A stretch of 64,000 nucleotides of DNA from CAG-791 sp045130475 (lineage in GTDB: Bacteria; Bacillota; Clostridia; Lachnospirales; Lachnospiraceae). The stretch spans positions 23,172-87,171 of the forward strand of contig JBGUPU010000065.1 in assembly GCA_045130475.1 (NCBI GenBank), in the 5' to 3' direction. The notes beneath the pieces were generated by a model, which searched no databases, was not told where the DNA came from, and was given only the letters and a program-made list of their open reading frames with translations. Positions 32,647 to 41,287 of this stretch are shown piece by piece. The number at the start of each line of letters is the position of its first letter. Within the stretch, counting starts at the first letter, position 1. A program made the translations under genes and the position numbers.

Positions 32647-34668
32647 TTAGCGAAGGGAGCTGCCGCTGGCAGTGAACCGGAGTGTATCGCCCAGCCAGAT
32701 CATGCCGTACCCCATAGGGGCCTCATTGCGGAGGAGATCCTCCCGGATCTCAAGAGTTCCGCGGGCGCCCTGCTTCTGCGCCTGGTCGGACACGATCCGG
32801 CGGCCTTCTTTTCTTGCAAAGGACAGGGCTTTTGCCCGGGAACCGAAGGTTTTGCGGTGATCCCGGGAGACAACGATCACACTTCCGAAATCATCCCCGG
32901 CGACAGGGCGCAGGCTGACCTCCACGACAGCAGTCACCTGGCCGGTGACTGCGCCGACGGCATTGGCGACAGAGGCATGCTCCGGCAGGACAGCCTGTGT
33001 GCGCAGCATTTTTGCGACGCGCGGCAGGAAAATGTGGGTCGGCGCCCCCACACCGACAAGCTTTGCGCGCGTCTCGAAAATCCGGGGCAGGAAGCTTTTG
33101 CTGCTGCTGGTACTTGCCAGCTGCCATGCGTAATGGATCAGTTCATCCATCTGCGCGTCAAAAGGCTTTTTGGAAAGAGGGATACACTCTGTCGTCAGCA
33201 GAATCCGTACCAGGTTTTTATAGAGGCGTTCTGTCACGAGATCATAAGCTTTTTGTGCAAGATCTTCTATGGTTTCCGCCTCGCTGCTGCGCACGAAAAA
33301 GGCCGCCGCGCGCCGGGAGGCTTCCGTAGAATAGGAAGTAAAGTCGCCGCGGATGTGCATGAAATCTGTGGGAGTAAGACCGCAGCGCAGGATGACCCTT
33401 GCGGACTCCAGCCGGCTGAAGTCGGCGGTATAGATATCTTTCTCCATGACTCTGCAGGCGGCTTCATAGGAGAGAGGCCCCTCTTTCAGGGCGCGGCACA
33501 GCGCTTTTTCACTTTGAAAGAAATGTCCGGTTTCATCCCCTTCAATATCTTTTAACAGGATAAAAAATTCATGTAAAGGGCAGACGTTGAGACGGCCGGA
33601 TCCATCCAGCTTTTCCAATTCTTCCAGAACCTGCGGATATGCAGAAGCCAGGGAGCAGAGGGGCTGGACGCGGGTTTTTCCGAGGTGGATCTTCCCGCCG
33701 CGGTCATAGTAGATGCGGGTATCGCCTCCCAGTCCGAAGGTGTCTACGTAGAGGCCTTTGACAAAAGTCTTCCAGTCACCGACCTGGATTCCGGTTTCTG
33801 CCCGTTTTACTACCCGGTTTTTGACAATGGCGATATCGGTCGTCGTTCCGCCCATGTCGACTACGATGGCATTGGGTGCGTCAGACAGGGTGCAGGCACC
33901 GATCACGCTGGCGGCAGGACCGCAGAGCAGAGTCTCCACAGGCCGCTCTGCCGCGAATGATTCAGACATCTGCGAGCCGTCGCTGCGGATGATCGTGATG
34001 GGAACATCCAGATGCATGGAAGTAAAGACTTCACGGATTGCTGCCATGAATGCGCAGACCACCGGCACCAGCCTTGCATTTAATAGCGCCCCGGCACCTC
34101 TCCGGATAGCATTGCGGTCGGCAAAGAGGGTGTTTCCCAGAATGACGGGCATATCCTGAAACCGGGGAATCTCCCGGATGAGCTCCTCCACCTTCAGTTC
34201 ATAGGCTCCGCCATGGTCGGCAGCGTAGAGCTGCACGATGCTGACACAGTCGCAGTCTGCCAGAAAGCCGGGAAGCTTCCCGCGGAGCGCTTCCCAGTCG
34301 GGCTCTTCGGAAGCGGCCGGATCCGGCAAAATACGGCAGTCCACCAGCAGTATGTCATTGAGAGAGCGGAAGCCATAACTTCTCCAGGTCTCCATAAAGA
34401 CTTTCCGTGACACTCCGAGGAAAATGATTTTTCCTCTTCCGCCCAGGTTTTCTACGCATGCATTGGTTGCCAGCGTTGTTGAAAGCGCTGCCTGCCCGCA
34501 CTCCCGCAGCAGATCATCCGGGAGCTGCCGCAGCACTTCCGTGATACCGATCTTCAGATCATGATGTGTGGTCAGTGTCTTCGCCTCCGAAAGCACCGCT
34601 CCTGTCTCAAAGTCATAGATTACGGCGTCCGTACAGGTCCCGCCGGTATCGATTCCGATTCCCTTCAT
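32647..34668 (-). CDS. hydantoinase/oxoprolinase-family (HyuA-like) ATPase
   Basis: About 673 residues of the ASKHA hydantoinase A fold: GIGIDTGGTCTDAVIYD (ATP phosphate loop), LSTTLATNACVENLGG, GPAASVIGACTLSDAPNAIVVDMGGTTTDIAIV, and TFGLGGDTRIYY. ATP-dependent ring-opening of hydantoins or oxoproline is the known family reaction. No HyuB partner is present, so its substrate is open. A family member beside corrinoid genes could also act in cofactor activation. The ATG at 34668 is preferred over 34698, because the latter lies inside a dispersed repeat (34691-34706). Confidence 0.82.
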   Translation of the reverse strand: MKGIGIDTGGTCTDAVIYDFETGAVLSEAKTLTTHHDLKIGITEVLRQLPDDLLRECGQAALSTTLATNACVENLGGRGKIIFLGVSRKVFMETWRSYGFRSLNDILLVDCRILPDPAASEEPDWEALRGKLPGFLADCDCVSIVQLYAADHGGAYELKVEELIREIPRFQDMPVILGNTLFADRNAIRRGAGALLNARLVPVVCAFMAAIREVFTSMHLDVPITIIRSDGSQMSESFAAERPVETLLCGPAASVIGACTLSDAPNAIVVDMGGTTTDIAIVKNRVVKRAETGIQVGDWKTFVKGLYVDTFGLGGDTRIYYDRGGKIHLGKTRVQPLCSLASAYPQVLEELEKLDGSGRLNVCPLHEFFILLKDIEGDETGHFFQSEKALCRALKEGPLSYEAACRVMEKDIYTADFSRLESARVILRCGLTPTDFMHIRGDFTSYSTEASRRAAAFFVRSSEAETIEDLAQKAYDLVTERLYKNLVRILLTTECIPLSKKPFDAQMDELIHYAWQLASTSSSKSFLPRIFETRAKLVGVGAPTHIFLPRVAKMLRTQAVLPEHASVANAVGAVTGQVTAVVEVSLRPVAGDDFGSVIVVSRDHRKTFGSRAKALSFARKEGRRIVSDQAQKQGARGTLEIREDLLRNEAPMGYGMIWLGDTLRFTASGSSLR

Positions 34669-34690
34669 TTTTATCACACTCGTCTTTTTA

Positions 34691-34706
34691 TTCTTCATCG
34701 CGCAAT
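34691..34706 (+). repeat. dispersed repeat, partial copy
   Basis: TTCTTCATCGCGCAA matches the left part of the repeats at 40566 and 43406; the following palindrome is diverged. Confidence 0.45.
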
Positions 34707-34934
34707 ACCCGTGACTTCAGACGCGGGATACGCGCGCAAGATTCGCAAGCTAGTCATAAATTACTGTTTATGTCTGTTTTGAGAAGAGCTTTGTTTGATC
34801 TTCAGGTATAGTTTAGCGCAGTTTCAACTTTGTTTTTAGTAATTTTGATGCTGAAATTGGAAAAAATCGTGTTAGTGAGCTGTTTCAATCATTGTGAAAA
34901 CAAACCGTCACCTGGCAAGTGGCGGTTGTTTGCG

Positions 34935-35582
34935 TTATTGCTTGATAAAACAGGCTTCCTCCAGGATATGCAGTTCTATTGTGTCATGCTCTGCAGCATT
35001 CATTTCATCCGGTTTTGAAGCAGACTTTTCAGATTTCTTCAAGGAGAGCTTCCATCCGCAGCCGCAGGGACACTGCCAGTCATAGTAATCGCGGACAGGG
35101 CGGCCCCAGCGCTCCAAGATTGCCATCTGCGTACCGCCGTGGGATACGATGATGAGATCTTCTTCCTTGTTCCCTTTTTCTTTTTCAGGGTCTTCCATGT
35201 CCAGAACGGAAAGAAATGCATTGCAGACTCGCTTGGAGAATTCTGCCCGGCTCTCACCTCCGGGGCAGGTGCCCAGGCACCAGCCGTCCACCCATTCGCG
35301 GTACTGCGGATCATTCTCCATTTCTTTCCAGGTCCGTCCTTCAAAAACACCGAAATTCATTTCCCGCAGGCCGGGAACGGAGATCTGCTCCGCGTCGGGA
35401 AAAAGGATAGAAGCAGTTTCTCCTGCCCGTTTTGCGGGTGACACATAGACATGTGAGGGCGAAAACGAGGCTCTTGCCAGTGCGTTTTTTCCCTTTTCGG
35501 ACAGACCCTCATCGAGAAAACCCTGATAGCGTCCTTCTTCTCCGGGTACGGTCATTCCGTGTCTGATCAGCCAGATGTTCAT
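34935..35582 (-). CDS. cobC: CobC-like histidine phosphatase
   Basis: A 215-residue phosphoglycerate-mutase-fold phosphatase with the RHG motif (WLIRHGMT, His8), REMNFGVFEGRTWKE (a block shared with alpha-ribazole phosphatases) and the second His in IIVSHGGTQMA. In the cobalamin pathway CobC dephosphorylates alpha-ribazole phosphate or cobalamin phosphate. Location next to cobT, divergently oriented, supports that. The C-terminal part has a Cys-rich CPCGCGW and a Lys-rich tail. Other housekeeping phosphatase roles cannot be excluded from sequence alone. Confidence 0.82.
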   Translation of the reverse strand: MNIWLIRHGMTVPGEEGRYQGFLDEGLSEKGKNALARASFSPSHVYVSPAKRAGETASILFPDAEQISVPGLREMNFGVFEGRTWKEMENDPQYREWVDGWCLGTCPGGESRAEFSKRVCNAFLSVLDMEDPEKEKGNKEEDLIIVSHGGTQMAILERWGRPVRDYYDWQCPCGCGWKLSLKKSEKSASKPDEMNAAEHDTIELHILEEACFIKQ

Positions 35583-35660
35583 AAATGTTTCTCCAAGTCA
35601 TAAGAACTTTACCTGACGCAGCTAAGCGACATCCATAGTGTAGCAGGATTTGGACGCAAA

Positions 35661-35712
35661 GTACAAAAAACACATAATATTTTCCAAAGCGATTCTGACC
35701 GCATGCTATAAT
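35661..35712 (+). promoter_or_regulatory. cobT operon promoter with conserved upstream box
   Basis: ACATAATATTTTCCAAAG at 35672-35689 precedes a TATAAT at 35707-35712. The same arrangement occurs before cbiC (40473-40522), with about 40 of 52 positions shared. The -10 lies 108 bp before the cobT ATG. Confidence 0.65.
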
Positions 35713-35819
35713 GATTTCAATCTGTACGGTCAATTTAAAGCGATTCAACCATACAGTCAGGAAAATTTTCTGTCGGCAGACGCCGCGATCGGCGCTCCGG
35801 CATGAGAGGAATGCTTAAT

Positions 35820-36941
35820 ATGAAAACAGAAGCGGAAGAATTGCTCTTTCAACAGATTAAAGAAATCAGGGGTTCAGATTCCGAGGGCCTGCGGGATGCG
35901 GCGGCCTATGTGCAGTCATTGGCGGCGCCTCCCGGGAGTCTGGGAAAGCTTGCAGATGCAGCGATCCAGCTGGCGGGCATCACCGGAAAGGTGAAAAATA
36001 CCCTCGAAAGACGGAGGATCATTGTGATGTGCGCGGACAATGGTGTTGTGGCAGAGGGAGTCTCTTCCACACCCCAAATCGTGACCCTCTCACAGGCTGT
36101 CAATATGACGAGACACCTCACCGGCATGTCCTCTCTTGCTGCCCATTTCGGGATTGACACTGAGATTGTCGACATCGGTATTGCGACATCTTACGAAGAA
36201 AAGGAGTGTAAGATCCTGCAGCGCCGGATTCGCAGGGGCACCGGCAATCTGGCAAAGGAACCCGCCATGAGCCGTGAGGAAGCCGTGCGTGCGATTCTTG
36301 TCGGCATCGAGCGGGCGCGGCAGGCAGACTCGGACGGTATTGATGTGATCGGCGTCGGGGAGATGGGCATCGGCAATACGACAACTTCTGCCGCGGTACT
36401 GGCCGCATTGACCGGTCTTTCTGCAGAGGATGTGACCGGCCGGGGCGGCGGTCTTACGGATGCTGCCTTTGAAAAAAAGAAAGACGTAATCAGGCGGGCG
36501 CTGAAACTTCATGGGCTTGTGCCTGCCGTTTCAGACCCCATAGAAGTCCTTTCCAGGGTCGGCGGTCTGGATCTGGCCGCCATGTGCGGCGTCTATCTGG
36601 GCGCGGCCATCTGCCGCATTCCGGCGGTAATCGACGGTTATATTTCTATCGTCGCGGCACTGTGCGCCCAGCGCCTCTGCGGCAGCACCAGGGACTTTAT
36701 GTTTCCCTCACATGTCTCGGAGGAGATCGGATATCTGCGTGCGGCACAGGAGCTGCACCTGGATCCCTGGCTGCATTTGAACATGCGACTGGGAGAAGGC
36801 AGCGGCTGCCCCCTGGCCTTCCAGATTCTCGAGGCATCCTGTGCGCTGATGAATGAGATGGCAACTTTTGAGCAGGCACAGATCGACGACGGATACCTTA
36901 CTGAACTGCGGGCAATGCAGGAAAGAAAGTCTGATGAGTGA
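35820..36941 (+). CDS. cobT: nicotinate-nucleotide:DMB phosphoribosyltransferase
   Basis: CobT makes alpha-ribazole phosphate from a lower-ligand base and nicotinate mononucleotide. It has about 373 residues, and family blocks are clear: LAAPPGSLGKLADAAIQLAGI, MCADNGVVAEGVSSTP, GEMGIGNTTTSAAVLAAL, GRGGGLTDAAFEKK, GGLDLAAMCG and HLNMRLGEGSGCPLAF with the catalytic Glu. AGAGGA lies about 10 nt before the ATG at 35820; ATGs at 35802 and 35811 come before or within that site. The next gene, cobQ, starts about 80 bp downstream in the same operon. Confidence 0.95.
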   Translation: MKTEAEELLFQQIKEIRGSDSEGLRDAAAYVQSLAAPPGSLGKLADAAIQLAGITGKVKNTLERRRIIVMCADNGVVAEGVSSTPQIVTLSQAVNMTRHLTGMSSLAAHFGIDTEIVDIGIATSYEEKECKILQRRIRRGTGNLAKEPAMSREEAVRAILVGIERARQADSDGIDVIGVGEMGIGNTTTSAAVLAALTGLSAEDVTGRGGGLTDAAFEKKKDVIRRALKLHGLVPAVSDPIEVLSRVGGLDLAAMCGVYLGAAICRIPAVIDGYISIVAALCAQRLCGSTRDFMFPSHVSEEIGYLRAAQELHLDPWLHLNMRLGEGSGCPLAFQILEASCALMNEMATFEQAQIDDGYLTELRAMQERKSDE

Positions 36942-37018
36942 CGCATACCTGTCCGGATCACGGTTGTTCATGGAAGTACAGACAGACAGGACAGAAAGCA
37001 ACGGAGACGCAGAACATT

Positions 37019-38605
37019 ATGGCAAAAGCAATTATGATCCAGGGGACCATGTCCAATGCCGGCAAGAGTCTTCTGGCCGCCGGCTTATGCCGGATTTTCC
37101 GCCAGGACGGCTACAGGGTCGCGCCCTTTAAATCCCAGAATATGGCTCTCAACTCCTTTATCACTGAGGACGGGCTGGAGATGGGCCGCGCCCAGGTCAT
37201 GCAGGCGGAAGCTGCCGGCATTGCACCCGATGTCCGGATGAATCCGATACTGTTAAAGCCCACGACGGATACAGGCTCCCAGGTCATTGTGCAGGGCGAG
37301 GTCCTGGGCGATATGGACGCCAGAAAGTATTTTGCCTATAAAAAGAGCCTGATGCCGCTTGTGCTGGAGGCCTACCATTCTCTCGCGGCAGAGTACGACA
37401 TCATCGTGATCGAGGGCGCGGGAAGTCCTGCCGAGATCAACCTGAAAAAAGACGATATCGTCAACATGGGCCTGGCAAAGGCTGTGGGCGCGCCGGTCCT
37501 TCTGGCGGGAGATATCGACCGCGGCGGCGTCTTTGCCCAGCTGCTGGGCACGCAGATGCTGCTGGAGCCCGAGGAGCAGGCACTTCTCAAGGGCTTTATC
37601 ATCAACAAATTCCGCGGGGACAAGACCATACTGGATCCGGGAATAGCCATGCTGGAAGAGATGGGCGGTGTGCCGGTCGTCGGCGTGGTGCCCTTCATGC
37701 AGCTGGATATTGACGACGAGGATTCACTGGCGCCTCAGCTGACGCAGACCAACCGCGCGCCTGCGGGAAAACCCGTGGAGATCGCGGTGATCCGTCTTCC
37801 CCACCTGTCCAATTTTACGGATTTCAATGTTTTTTCCAGAATCCCGGAGGCAGACCTGCGTTACGTCTCAAAGCCGGAAGCTCTGGGAAATCCGGATATG
37901 GTCATTCTTCCGGGCACGAAAAATACCATGGCGGACCTGCGCTGGCTCTTTGCAGGCGGCATGGCCGATGCCATAGACGAGCTCCGCAGGCAGGGATGCG
38001 TGATCTTCGGTGTCTGCGGCGGCTACCAGATGCTTGGCCGTGCAATTTCAGACCCGGACCGAACCGAAGAGGGCGGCCAGGCCCGTGGATTGGGATTTTT
38101 GGACACGGAAACAGTATTTTCAAAAGAAAAACGCCGCACCCGCGTCCATGGCAGGATTGAGGACCTTCCCGGAACCCTTCAGCCTCTTGAAGGAATGGAA
38201 ATCGAAGGCTATGAAATCCACATGGGCCGCACGACGGAGGGCGGCCTTTCGGAAAACGGCGATTGCCGAGACAGCGGAAGTGCGGATTCCTGCAGGACCT
38301 TCTGCTTCTGCCGGATTCAGGACCATCGCACCGGAATCGAATCCCCGGACGGTACAGCTGCCGGGAATATCTACGGAACCTATGTTCACGGTGTGTTCGA
38401 TGCTCCGGGCATGGCCCGCAGGATTGTTGAGATCCTGGCGGAGCACAAAGGTGTGACACTGAAAAGTTCACCGGGGAATCCGACCTGCGCCGCACCCGAA
38501 ACCGATTATCAGACCTACAAGGAGACCCAATACGATCTCCTGGCGGAAACTCTCCGCAGGCACCTGGATATGAAACGCATTTATGAGATTTTAGAGGAAA
38601 GCTGA
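37019..38605 (+). CDS. cobQ: cobyric acid synthase
   Basis: CobQ/CbiP amidates cobyrinic a,c-diamide at four positions using glutamine and ATP. It has about 528 residues. An N-terminal dethiobiotin-synthetase-like ATPase domain starts AKAIMIQGTMSNAGKSLLAAGL and has KSQNMALNS and EGAGSPAEINL. A C-terminal triad glutaminase has Cys333 in GVCGGYQMLG and a late His in YGTYVHGVFD. About 25 extra residues (around NGDCRDSGSADSCRTF) are inserted in the glutaminase. ATG 37019 has GGAG upstream. A strong terminator at 38643 ends the cobT-cobQ operon. Confidence 0.95.
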   Translation: MAKAIMIQGTMSNAGKSLLAAGLCRIFRQDGYRVAPFKSQNMALNSFITEDGLEMGRAQVMQAEAAGIAPDVRMNPILLKPTTDTGSQVIVQGEVLGDMDARKYFAYKKSLMPLVLEAYHSLAAEYDIIVIEGAGSPAEINLKKDDIVNMGLAKAVGAPVLLAGDIDRGGVFAQLLGTQMLLEPEEQALLKGFIINKFRGDKTILDPGIAMLEEMGGVPVVGVVPFMQLDIDDEDSLAPQLTQTNRAPAGKPVEIAVIRLPHLSNFTDFNVFSRIPEADLRYVSKPEALGNPDMVILPGTKNTMADLRWLFAGGMADAIDELRRQGCVIFGVCGGYQMLGRAISDPDRTEEGGQARGLGFLDTETVFSKEKRRTRVHGRIEDLPGTLQPLEGMEIEGYEIHMGRTTEGGLSENGDCRDSGSADSCRTFCFCRIQDHRTGIESPDGTAAGNIYGTYVHGVFDAPGMARRIVEILAEHKGVTLKSSPGNPTCAAPETDYQTYKETQYDLLAETLRRHLDMKRIYEILEES

Positions 38606-38642
38606 AACGGGTGCCAAACATATATTTTATCTGTAAAAAAAG

Positions 38643-38687
38643 GACTTTCGGATCTGAAACTGAAACAGATCCGGAAGTCTTTTTTTT
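38643..38687 (+). terminator. terminator of the cobT-cobQ operon
   Basis: GACTTTCGGATCTG pairs with CAGATCCGGAAGTC, followed by eight T residues (38680-38687). Confidence 0.9.
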
Positions 38688-38723
38688 ACTGAAAACAGGA
38701 GAGATTACGGAAGCAGCTACCGT

Positions 38724-38752
38724 TTGACAGCTCATATGAAAAGTGGTAGTAT
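38724..38752 (+). promoter_or_regulatory. promoter for the Uma2 gene
   Basis: A perfect TTGACA (38724-38729) and TAGTAT (38747-38752) spaced by 17 bp, 68 bp upstream of the ATG. Confidence 0.65.
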
Positions 38753-38820
38753 TTCAATATTATGAAATACATATAAAAGGAGGATAACCGAATATACGGA
38801 ATTAGAGAAGGAGTATACAG

Positions 38821-40305
38821 ATGAATTTTAAGGAAAAAGAGTATGGAAAACCGCAGAATATGAATGACGACCCGAAAAAAGATTCCTCAGAACTCTTCAA
38901 TGCAGAGATTATTGAAGGGGGAGAACTTGTTCAGGAGCCTTCCGGTGCCGCTGAATATCTGCAGAACGCAAGACAGTATTATGATGATCAGGAGGAAGAT
39001 GTAAAGCTTGATCCCAGGATTCCCACCGGAGGAGGACATACGGAGGATGAGTATTTAGCCCTGCCCGATGATCTGCGTGTCGAGCTGATCGACGGTGTTT
39101 TCTACGCTATGGCTTCTCCGGCAAGGATTCACCAGGCAGTGGCTATAGAGATTGTCAGACAGCTTTGGGACTGTATCGAAGAAGATGGGAAGGAAGAATG
39201 CTTCGCCTATATTGCGCCTTCGGATGTGGCACTTGGAGAGGATAGAAAGACAGTTGTCCAGCCGGATGTTTATGTGCATTGCGATCTGGAGAAAGATATA
39301 AAACCAGGACCTTATCGTGGCGCCCCGGATTTTGCTCTTGAAGTTCTCTCGCCTTCAAATCCCGAAAACGATCTGTGGAGAAAGAGGGAACTTTACCGCA
39401 GACATGGCGTGCGGGAGTACTGGATCGTAGATCCCCGGGAATTGACGGTCTATACATTTGATTTCGAAAAGACAGAAGAAGGAAAGGATATACCAGAGAG
39501 ATATACCTTTCAGGACAAGGTGCCGGTGCGGATTTCCGACGGAGCCTGCAGGATTGATTTCCGGAGGGTGTACGACAAAATTAAACATTTCTCAACTGTA
39601 GAAGACAGAGAAATGAAAGAGTTTGTCCAGGAACCTTCCGGCGCTGCCGCTTATCTGCAAAATGCAGGGCAGGCTTCTGATGAACAAACGAGAGGGATGA
39701 CTCAGGATCCCCGTATTCCCACCGGAGGAGGCCACACGGAAGAAGAATATTTTGCCCTTCCCGATGACCTGCGTGTCGAGCTGATCGACGGCGTTTTTTA
39801 CCAGGTGGCTTCCCCCGCGATGCCTCATCAGACCATAGCTTTGGAGATTGCAAGACAGCTTTGGGACTGCATCGAAGAGCAGGGGAAGGAAGAATGCTTC
39901 GCCTATATTGCGCCTTCGGATGTGGCACTTGGAGAGGACAAAAAGACTGTCGTTCAGCCGGATGTCTACGTGCACTGCCACCCGGAGAGAGAGGCCTTAT
40001 CCGGCCCTCACCGCGGAGCCCCTGATTTTGCCATTGAGGTTCTCTCACCTTCAAATCCCGAAAACGATCTGTGGAGAAAACGTGAGCTTTACTGCAGGCA
40101 CGGTGTGCGGGAGTACTGGATCGTAGATCCCGCAGGATTTACGGTTTATGTATTTCATTTCGAAAAAGAAGGATCAAAGGAAGAAGCGCCGGAGAAATAT
40201 TCCTTTGATAATGAGATACCGGTTGGGATTTCGGACGGAAGCTGCAAGGTGGATTTTCGCAGGGTCTACCGAAAGATTGAACATTTTTTCAGGAGGAATC
40301 CTTAA
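38821..40305 (+). CDS. tandem-duplicated Uma2-family (PD-(D/E)xK) protein
   Basis: A 494-residue protein built of two Uma2 (DUF820) domains with a 232-residue repeat, from VQEPSGAAEYLQNA (residue 37) and VQEPSGAAAYLQNA (269). Each unit has PRIPTGGGHTEDEYLALPDD, RVELIDGVFYAMASPA, the nuclease-fold metal residues VQPDVYVHC and PDFALEVLSPSN, and RHGVREYWIVDP. Both active sites look intact. Uma2 proteins are putative restriction-like endonucleases, mostly single-domain and abundant in cyanobacteria; a fused pair is odd. It has its own promoter and terminator, so it is independent of the B12 genes. Cellular role unknown. Confidence 0.85.
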   Translation: MNFKEKEYGKPQNMNDDPKKDSSELFNAEIIEGGELVQEPSGAAEYLQNARQYYDDQEEDVKLDPRIPTGGGHTEDEYLALPDDLRVELIDGVFYAMASPARIHQAVAIEIVRQLWDCIEEDGKEECFAYIAPSDVALGEDRKTVVQPDVYVHCDLEKDIKPGPYRGAPDFALEVLSPSNPENDLWRKRELYRRHGVREYWIVDPRELTVYTFDFEKTEEGKDIPERYTFQDKVPVRISDGACRIDFRRVYDKIKHFSTVEDREMKEFVQEPSGAAAYLQNAGQASDEQTRGMTQDPRIPTGGGHTEEEYFALPDDLRVELIDGVFYQVASPAMPHQTIALEIARQLWDCIEEQGKEECFAYIAPSDVALGEDKKTVVQPDVYVHCHPEREALSGPHRGAPDFAIEVLSPSNPENDLWRKRELYCRHGVREYWIVDPAGFTVYVFHFEKEGSKEEAPEKYSFDNEIPVGISDGSCKVDFRRVYRKIEHFFRRNP

Positions 40306-40376
40306 GTGCATGACTTGTGTTTGCGGACTATAGCTGCAAATATACATGAAATGAACCAGAATAATACAAATCTTAT

Positions 40377-40412
40377 CGGACAGGCCTGAAACCCAGGCCC
40401 TGTCCGTTTTTT
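40377..40412 (+). terminator. terminator after the Uma2 gene
   Basis: CGGACAGG pairs with CCTGTCCG around an inner CCTG/CAGG stem, followed by six T residues. Confidence 0.9.
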
Positions 40413-40472
40413 ATCCATCAGATTCAACCTATTAAAAGACATGGACTGTAAAATCTGCAGTTAGGGATTTGT

Positions 40473-40522
40473 TACAAAACGACATAATATTTACCAAAGT
40501 GATGCCTGAACCATGGTATAAT
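40473..40522 (+). promoter_or_regulatory. cbiC operon promoter with conserved upstream box
   Basis: ACATAATATTTACCAAAG (40482-40499) followed by TATAAT (40517-40522), 114 bp before cbiC. Nearly the same sequence precedes cobT at 35661-35712. Confidence 0.65.
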
Positions 40523-40565
40523 TATTGTCGGCAAAATTTCGTTTCAAAGCAGAGAAACGATTCAT

Positions 40566-40601
40566 TTTTCATCGCGCAAGACTCGCGGGCGGGTCTTGAA
40601 T
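40566..40601. repeat. dispersed palindromic repeat, copy near cbiC
   Basis: CATCGCGCAAGACTCGCG continuing into GGCGGGTCTTGAAT. CAAGACTCGC (40577-40586) pairs with GCGGGTCTTG (40589-40598) with one G-T pair. It lies in the cbiC leader. A close copy is at 43406-43441. Confidence 0.65.
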
Positions 40602-40635
40602 TTATTTTGACAAACACTTCGACACAGAGGTAAAT

Positions 40636-41274
40636 ATGATGGAACTCGAGCATGTCCTTCCGGCGGATATAGAAAAGACCAGCTTCCGGATCATTGAAAA
40701 GGAACTTCAGGAAATGGGGAGGACAATCCCGGAGGAAAAAAAACACGTCATTCTGCGTGTGATCCACACGACAGCGGATTTTGAATATCTGGACACGATG
40801 ACATTCAGCGAGGAGGTCCTGGAGAAGGCCTCCGACGCGATCCGGCGGGGGGCGCATATTGTCACAGACACGACCATGGCCATGTCCGGGATCAATAAGA
40901 GAAAGCTGGCTTCTTTCGGAGGGCAGGTGCATTGCTATATAGCGGATCCCGATGTTGCAGAGCAGGCAAAGAAGGCAGGGACGACCCGTTCCGCCGCTGC
41001 TGTGGATAAGGCGGTCCGCCAGGCAGAAGAGGCAGGCATTCCCTTGATCTTCGCTGTGGGAAATGCACCTACAGCGCTCATTGCCCTGGAAGAGAAGATT
41101 CATCAGGGCTATAAGCCGGAACTTGTCATTGCTGTGCCGGTGGGGTTTGTCAATGTGGTGGCTGCCAAGGAGCGTATCATGGCAACCGGCGTGCCTTACA
41201 TCTGCAACCGCGGCAGAAAGGGCGGAAGCAATGTCGCAGCCGCGATCTGCAACGCGATTCTCTACAACATGTAA
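40636..41274 (+). CDS. cbiC: cobalt-precorrin-8 methylmutase
   Basis: CbiC moves the C11 methyl to C12 to give cobyrinic acid. It has 212 residues. The catalytic His44 lies in VIHTTADFEY, and HIVTDTTMAMSGI, FAVGNAPTALIAL and IAVPVGFVNVVAAKE are family blocks. First gene of a cbiCDFH-JET run; cbiD follows after 13 bp. GAGGT precedes tandem ATG codons at 40636 and 40639. Cytosolic. Confidence 0.95.
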   Translation: MMELEHVLPADIEKTSFRIIEKELQEMGRTIPEEKKHVILRVIHTTADFEYLDTMTFSEEVLEKASDAIRRGAHIVTDTTMAMSGINKRKLASFGGQVHCYIADPDVAEQAKKAGTTRSAAAVDKAVRQAEEAGIPLIFAVGNAPTALIALEEKIHQGYKPELVIAVPVGFVNVVAAKERIMATGVPYICNRGRKGGSNVAAAICNAILYNM

Positions 41275-41287
41275 CGCGGGTTAATCA

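Noticed and set aside
36938..37018. A longer N-terminus for CobQ from an ATG overlapping the cobT stop
   Set aside because: The extra 27 residues lack family similarity, and the ATG at 37019 has a GGAG site and starts at the ATPase domain.
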